From: Adiantum capillus-veneris
Taxonomy: Eukaryota; Streptophyta; Polypodiopsida; Polypodiales; Pteridaceae
Assembly: GCA_014529385.2 (NCBI GenBank)
Contig: CM043959.1
Span: 88,397,529-88,461,528, forward strand
DNA: 64,000 nt
Direction: 5' to 3'
Made by a program: the position numbers and the translations under genes. Below the pieces are notes generated by a model that was not told where the DNA came from, made no database searches, and saw only the letters and a list, made by a program, of their open reading frames with translations. Below are positions 58,886 to 64,000 of the stretch, piece after piece (positions within the stretch are counted from its first letter, which is position 1; the number at the start of each line of letters is the position of its first letter).

Positions 58886-59502
58886 TTATCCTCTTCGCTA
58901 CGCACTTCTCCCTCACCGGATTCACGATGCGACCACACCATCGCGGTAGTCTCTCTAAGAGCTACGCGCCCACGCCACGCATTCGCCGTTTCGAGTTGAT
59001 CGCGATCGATTCTTCCTCGAGCTTGTTTTGCTTGTAAGTAGCACAAACGGTGTCTGTTTTCAATAATCAAGTGCTTCATGGAATGAGAAAGAGATTAGCT
59101 ACACATAGATATTGGTAAACTTAAGTTTCACCCACTTTTGGATTATGACCTGTTGGTATATCGCAACAGTATTCGAGATAGCTAGGGTTCAAATCTGGTG
59201 AGATTAGACTTATAGGTAAGTATGTCCTAGTGAGAGGATGATGAGTAGTAATTTTGATGCAATTCCGAGTTCATTGGACGTGTAAACGGCGTTGTGAGCG
59301 TTTAGGGATAGAGTGGGTTGCATTCTACCAGGGTTAGTGATTGATGCATCATAAAAGTGCGTATGTGTAGATTGGTCTCAGCCTGACAAGCTAACGAGAT
59401 TGCCTACGTGCACCTACGGGTTAGTCGTGTCATTGGATGATAAGTATGTTGTCTGTGTTGTGCTCGTGAGTATGAACAGGGGAGTAGTTTTGCCCTAAAA
59501 CA
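58398..59502 (+). mobile_element. R element 5' LTR
   Basis: Begins TGTAATGG at the break in block A and ends ..CTAAAACA, one base before a primer site; length 1105 bp. ATTATAAAAG near 58745 could be the TATA box. A (GA)n tract lies at ~58817-58883. Its 3' partner is outside the window. Confidence 0.85.
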
Positions 59503-59503
59503 T

Positions 59504-59521
59504 TGGCGCCGCTGCCGGGGA
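59504..59521 (+). promoter_or_regulatory. R primer binding site (tRNA-Asp type)
   Basis: TGGCGCCGCTGCCGGGGA, one base from the complement of the plant tRNA-Asp 3' end used by Athila/Tat-type gypsy elements. Confidence 0.9.
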
Positions 59522-61022
59522 CACAAGACCTTAAGTAGGGAGATCTACGTCACTCGTGTGATGGTTAGCTTACTTTAGTTTTGACTAGAGAGAGCTTAAA
59601 CTTTTAGAACAAGATCCACGATAGAGTATCCTGAGGTCTAGTGGATAGCTAGGAAGTCTGTGTCTTGCCGAAGGTCTGCGACTAGTTAGATTTAGTTAAA
59701 TAGGATAATGTGGAGTTATGGTTTTTGGTTTTGAGTGCTTGTTATACTTGTGAAGAAATAGAGTAGAAAAACGCTATAAAACCGCAAAAAACAAACAAAA
59801 AAAGAAACAAGTGATTGTCATAAGGAAACACTAAGTGAACCTAAAGAGGCCAAGATGAGATATAACCATTAGCCAAGGGTAAACTGATTGTGTCATGAGG
59901 TATGACTGATGTGCACAAGTTTAAGATGTAGTGTCATCAAATTTGCATCACTTCAAGTGCAATGGAGTTGTGAATTGTCAGAGAAAAGTGAAATTTGTGA
60001 AGTGCTTGAGTTTGAGGTCAAAATAAGTCCAAACTTCATAAAACTTGGGGGATAGACTTATATGGACACAGGGAACAAGACTATGCAAAAACAGGCAAAA
60101 AATTAAGTCCCCATTGCTCACTGCCTGGTCTATCGCGATAGATTGGTGAAGGTGGTGTTTGTCTAGCAACAAGCAAAAAACCCTTATACCACAAGCTTAA
60201 CACATCAATACAAGGGTACTCACAAAAATTGAGTGAATTTGAACACCAATTTTGACCCCAAAACTTCAAAACTGGTGTTTGGAGTCTGAATTCAGAGACA
60301 AGGGCAAGAAGTCTTTGACCAAATGTCCAAACAGTGCCAAAATTGGTCAATGCACTACACAAGGGGAGGCTAAACCAATTGTGGAGAAAACTTTGGAAAA
60401 AAGCTAAAAATGGAGAAAGTGATCAATCTATTGCGATAGACCAAGGAAATTTCTGATGGGGAACTTTTCTTTCAAATTTTCCCTAGGGAGAGCTTTATCA
60501 GGGCCTAAATAGCAGACACACCAAAATTCAAGGCATTTAGATCACTGAAGGTCAAGCTGAGGGTTAGATAGAGAATCAAGGTCCGACTGAAATACTAAAA
60601 TGGGACCAAAACCCAACCCAAGTGTCCAAACTTCACAAAACTTGGGGGATAGGCTATAGAGGGTAACTGGAACTCAAGGGTAAAGTCACAATTTTGAATT
60701 GACTTGTGCCAGAGCAAACTGTCATTCTATCACGATAGACTAAGGAAGTAGTGAATCAGACACTTTTTGCAATTTGTGACTATACTGCTAGGACATACTC
60801 TCTATATAGATCCCAGCCGTCATTTCATAATTGAAATTGGACCACCAAAAGATTGACTAAGTGGTTGCTGTATATACTTGAAAGATTTTTTGGTAATTCA
60901 GGGAAAACACTTGTGAACAGACTAACCATCCTTGTGTAGATCCCAGAAGGAGGTCATCACAAAGCTATACAGGAAGAAGGAGTCTAGGTAAGCTTTAAGT
61001 TTGCAACAAAACTTTCATTCTT
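59522..61022 (+). other. R leader with three palindromes at ~298-bp spacing
   Basis: No gene in 1.5 kb. TCTATCGCGATAGA (perfect palindrome) at 60129-60142; TCTATTGCGATAGA at 60427-60440; TCTATCACGATAGA at 60726-60739. A second conserved word, TCCAAACTTCA-AAAACTTGGGGGATAG, occurs near 60027 and 60629. This suggests old ~300-bp tandem units (or two of ~600) in the untranslated leader. Confidence 0.8.
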
Positions 61023-63797
61023 ATGTATTTAAGGTCAGGAGCCTTTGTTAAGTCGGGAGCTAAAAGTGTCAAAAGTCAAATTAGCACCACATCCACAGAA
61101 GAGAATGTAACTCAGACGAGACTAGACCCATTGGCACCAATCATTGAAGAGGGTAGTGATACTGACACTTCATCGGAAAAGTCCTTCTTCATGATGGGGA
61201 GTCAACAGCTAGTAGGTTTCAACGGTGAAGGACCAATGCCAGGAGGGAGCACCTCCCTACATCCTTTAAACGAAACCCAGTTCACTATAATCTTCTTGGA
61301 AGGAACTAACTCGAGGGGAGCCCTAGTCTATTCTGACTATCAGGGACGCAAGTGTATTTGTATTGAAGAAAGACCGGCTCAGAGACTAGAGATAATTCGA
61401 GTCTACGATGATGGAGACAGATTCAGAGACGAAAAGGGAAACCACTATCTGATAGTGAGTAACCCTGAGGATTACAACAGATATGGGGATAACGTGGCAA
61501 AAGGGAAAATGGTTTCAGAAACCCAAGAACCGCCTACTAACATTGATCGACCTGGAGCGCTTTTTATGTATGATAAGAAAACAACCAGGGTCCCAACCTA
61601 TAATGAGAATGTAGGGATTTACAAGCATGAAAGTGAGGGAATATTCTCTTACTTTCGATGCAAGGAACCCTACCCAAATGAATTAAGCAAAGACAAGGTT
61701 CTTTACTTATTTTCTTATGAAACTGCTATGGGGAAGGATAGTGTTTTTGTTGATAGATACGGGCGAGAATACAAACGTATTCTCCCAGAAGAGGTTGAAA
61801 AGGAAACAGTTCTGGGAGCATCGACCTATGGCCCCGACGAGGTACCAAGAACCACCTACACCCCTAGCAAGTCGACTAATCCCTTTTCAGAAGAGTATGA
61901 CGTTACCTCACATTCTACCCGACCATCGACGTCCAACTACCAGGACCAACCAGCTACTCAGCCATCACTGCAGGCATGGCTTCGACAGAGTGCTACATTA
62001 GAACAAGACCAAACCCGAGAGGGTTATCAAACCGCACGAGGGTTAAGGGATTTACAAGAACCACCACTCTATGCACAGTATCAAGGAGAGAGTAAGCCAA
62101 AGACTCAGGGGTCAACTGAGCTTGGAAGAACACCCCGAGAACGAGTTCGGAGAGATGAACCATCTCTCACGAGAACTGCTAGAAATTATGGATTAGGAGC
62201 ACCATTGGGAGAGGAACCTGGTCACTACAGGAGACCAGAAGAGGTATATCGACTAGGACGGGGAGATCCCATGATGAGATTTGGAGACCATCGTAGAATT
62301 AGACCTTCTCAATTGCAAAAATGGGTAAACAAGAAATATACGGGAAGCAGGGATCCAAGAGATCATGTAGCAGCCTTTGTGCATGTAATTAGAGCTGAAG
62401 AGGTGTTAGACTTTCCTATCCAATTTGCAGGATTCGGTTTAACCTTAGAGGATGATGCGGCTACATGGTTTGACTTGGTGGAGCGAAGAGACTTTGAGTC
62501 TATGGAGGAAGTGTTTGACGAGTTTATCGAGGAATTCTCACAAAGGGGGATAGCTCATAATACAGTCTCGCAAATCCATAAATTCAAACAGAAAGATGGA
62601 GAGTCCATGCGGAAGGCCGCCCTCCGATTAAAAAGATATGTTAAGTTGTGTCCCGTGGAAGAACTGCCAACTCAGTCCAGACTTATGCTTATATTTATCC
62701 AAGGACTAAGGAATGCAGATCTTCAAAAGGACTTACATATGAAAAGGAGCACTACGTTGAATGATTTAACCAAGGAAGCTCTATACCTTGTGGACAATTG
62801 TGCGGTCTACAAAGAGGGTGAGTTCAAGGATCTTGACGATGATTCTTCCTCACAACAAAGCGGAGGCAAGTCTGCTAAGACAACACTGAAGGGGGAAGTA
62901 GCGGTAAGCCAAGAGCAGCTTGTAGAGGAAGTGCTTAAAAAGATTAACTTGTATTCCAAACCACAAGCTAAACAACCAAAATGGTGTGCGACTGAACGAA
63001 AATGGACAAACCATGGGACGGAGGAGTGTTATTATAACAAGGGATATGTGAGAGAACGACCATATGCTCCGCAAGCTCAAGCGACATCTCCTCAAGTCCC
63101 ACCGATGCCTAGATATCAAACAGGCAACCTACCAGAACCTGTAGGCGTAGAAAGACCACAACCAGTGTTGGGACAACAACCACCTCTACCAGGATTATGA
63201 CCAGTCGGCATAAGATACACACCCACAGTAACTGAGTCGGACGAGAAGGCTTTGGTACCTATGCATGCATACTACGACGAGCCCAATGGATATGCGGTGA
63301 ACTCTGTCTATTATCCACCGGACGAACCCTCTACGCCAGAACCATGGAGCATGATGGGAAATACAGGACCACCACCTGTTGCACAGGCAGCGGGAGAAGG
63401 ACGATATAGCCTGGATGAAAGAACACTGTTGTTCATAGCCAACGGAGGCATGAGAGGGCAAAGAATTGCACACCAACAAAGAGGAGCCCCAGGAGTACCT
63501 CAACAGCCTAAAGGACCATGCTACAAGTGTGGAGGAGACCATTGGCTGAGGGACTGCCCTCATGACGAAATCATTAGGGTCAACGCATATTGCACGGAGT
63601 GTGGAATTACTCACTTGATCCCCGATTGCCCTAAAAACTCGAGCAAAGAAGCAAAAACTACCTTGAATATGCTGGGAGCACTACCGTCCAATGGAGGGTC
63701 AGAAAACAAAACTCCGATTCCTGTTAAGGTCTTGACGAGAGGCCAAGCAAGGAAAAATGACAATCAGCCCAAGAGTAACGATCAAAATCAAGACTGA
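61023..63797 (+). CDS. R gag polyprotein with two zinc knuckles (one TGA)
   Basis: Starts ATG (MYLRSGAFVKSGAK). 924 codons in one frame with a single TGA at 63198-63200, so either a fresh mutation or readthrough. Residues ~90-270 form an extra N-terminal region not typical of gag, with two loosely similar strand-rich segments (FRDEKGNHYLIV; VDRYGREYKRIL). Residues ~300-430 are disordered, rich in Pro, Arg and Glu. The gag domain is at ~435-600 (WVNKKYTGSRDPRDHVAAF, AATWFDLVERRDF, EFSQRGIAHN, MLIFIQGLRN). Near the end are zinc knuckles CYKCGGDHWLRDC and CTECGITHLIPDC. Builds the virus-like particle and packages RNA. Confidence 0.88.
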
Positions 63798-63867
63798 CAA
63801 GTCTAGCGTTAGTCGTGATAATCCTTGGAAAGAACGAAGAACGAAAATGAAAGCTGGACGTGAATGA

Positions 63868-64000
63868 AAACAAAAAGATGTAGAAGCTGAGCTAACGATA
63901 GCTCGAGAGAAACTTAAACAACAAAGAGAGTCCGACTCTCTAAAATCAACGGAAGGACCAAAGAGTGCAAGCTTAGGCGGGTCGGTATTGGTAGATAAGA
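63868..64000 (+). CDS. Start of R downstream ORF (pol?), cut by window
   Basis: A frame different from gag is open from 63868 to the window end (DVEAELTIAREKLKQQRESD). Helical and charged, no protease motif yet. Could be the gag-pol linker. Confidence 0.3.

Overview
This is nuclear DNA of a large, repeat-rich plant genome, probably a land plant. Species and chromosome cannot be read from it. The plant signs are LTR retrotransposons primed by initiator tRNA-Met (TGGTATCAGAGC) and, at the right end, by tRNA-Asp (TGGCGCC..TGCCGGGG); chromodomain Ty3/gypsy polyproteins; CCCTAAA telomere-type words; and a DEAD-box helicase pseudogene. Long (GA)n, (CT)n and (CA)n tracts are everywhere. I see no rRNA, tRNA, CRISPR array or complete host gene.

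Left third (1-27 kb): a nested stack of Ty3/gypsy elements. An outer family 'W' (LTR remnants 1075-1907 and 26604-~27205) holds a gag gene 'V' (3189-4299, continuing at 23931). V is split by a 19.6-kb minus-strand array 'X' (4300-23925; duplicated target CTCGC/CTCAC) with three ~2-kb LTRs and two internal regions in which only gag is recognisable. X is itself split by a chromovirus 'Y' (8984-16675; 5-bp target duplication ATGCT) with gag, protease, RT, RNase H, integrase and chromodomain, broken by in-frame stops, mostly TGA. Y carries a W-like LTR fragment 'Z' with telomere-like repeats.

Middle (27-42 kb): two related chromoviruses meet tail-inverted at ~28.8 kb. A two-exon host-like fragment (32.2-32.7 kb), a minus-strand protease scrap (34.5-35.0 kb), long stretches without recognisable genes, then a DEAD-box RNA helicase pseudogene (40.97-41.43 kb) directly upstream of a polypurine tract and an LTR.

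Right third (42-58.4 kb): the most unusual part. Blocks A, B, C and D recur, and nearly every block edge is a (CA)n or (CT)n(CA)n tract. Between two copies of B lies a degraded gene for a reverse transcriptase of the Penelope-like (PLE) type, with catalytic residues intact and no recognisable GIY-YIG endonuclease. It is followed by a hairpin, a (CA)n tract and the second B copy. This fits an endonuclease-deficient PLE with terminal direct repeats.

Right edge (58.4-64 kb): the 5' part of a younger LTR element 'R' (LTR 58398-59502, tRNA-Asp primer site, 1.5-kb leader with a 14-bp palindrome three times at ~298-bp spacing, and a ~924-codon gag with two zinc knuckles). It was inserted into the second A copy and runs out of the window.
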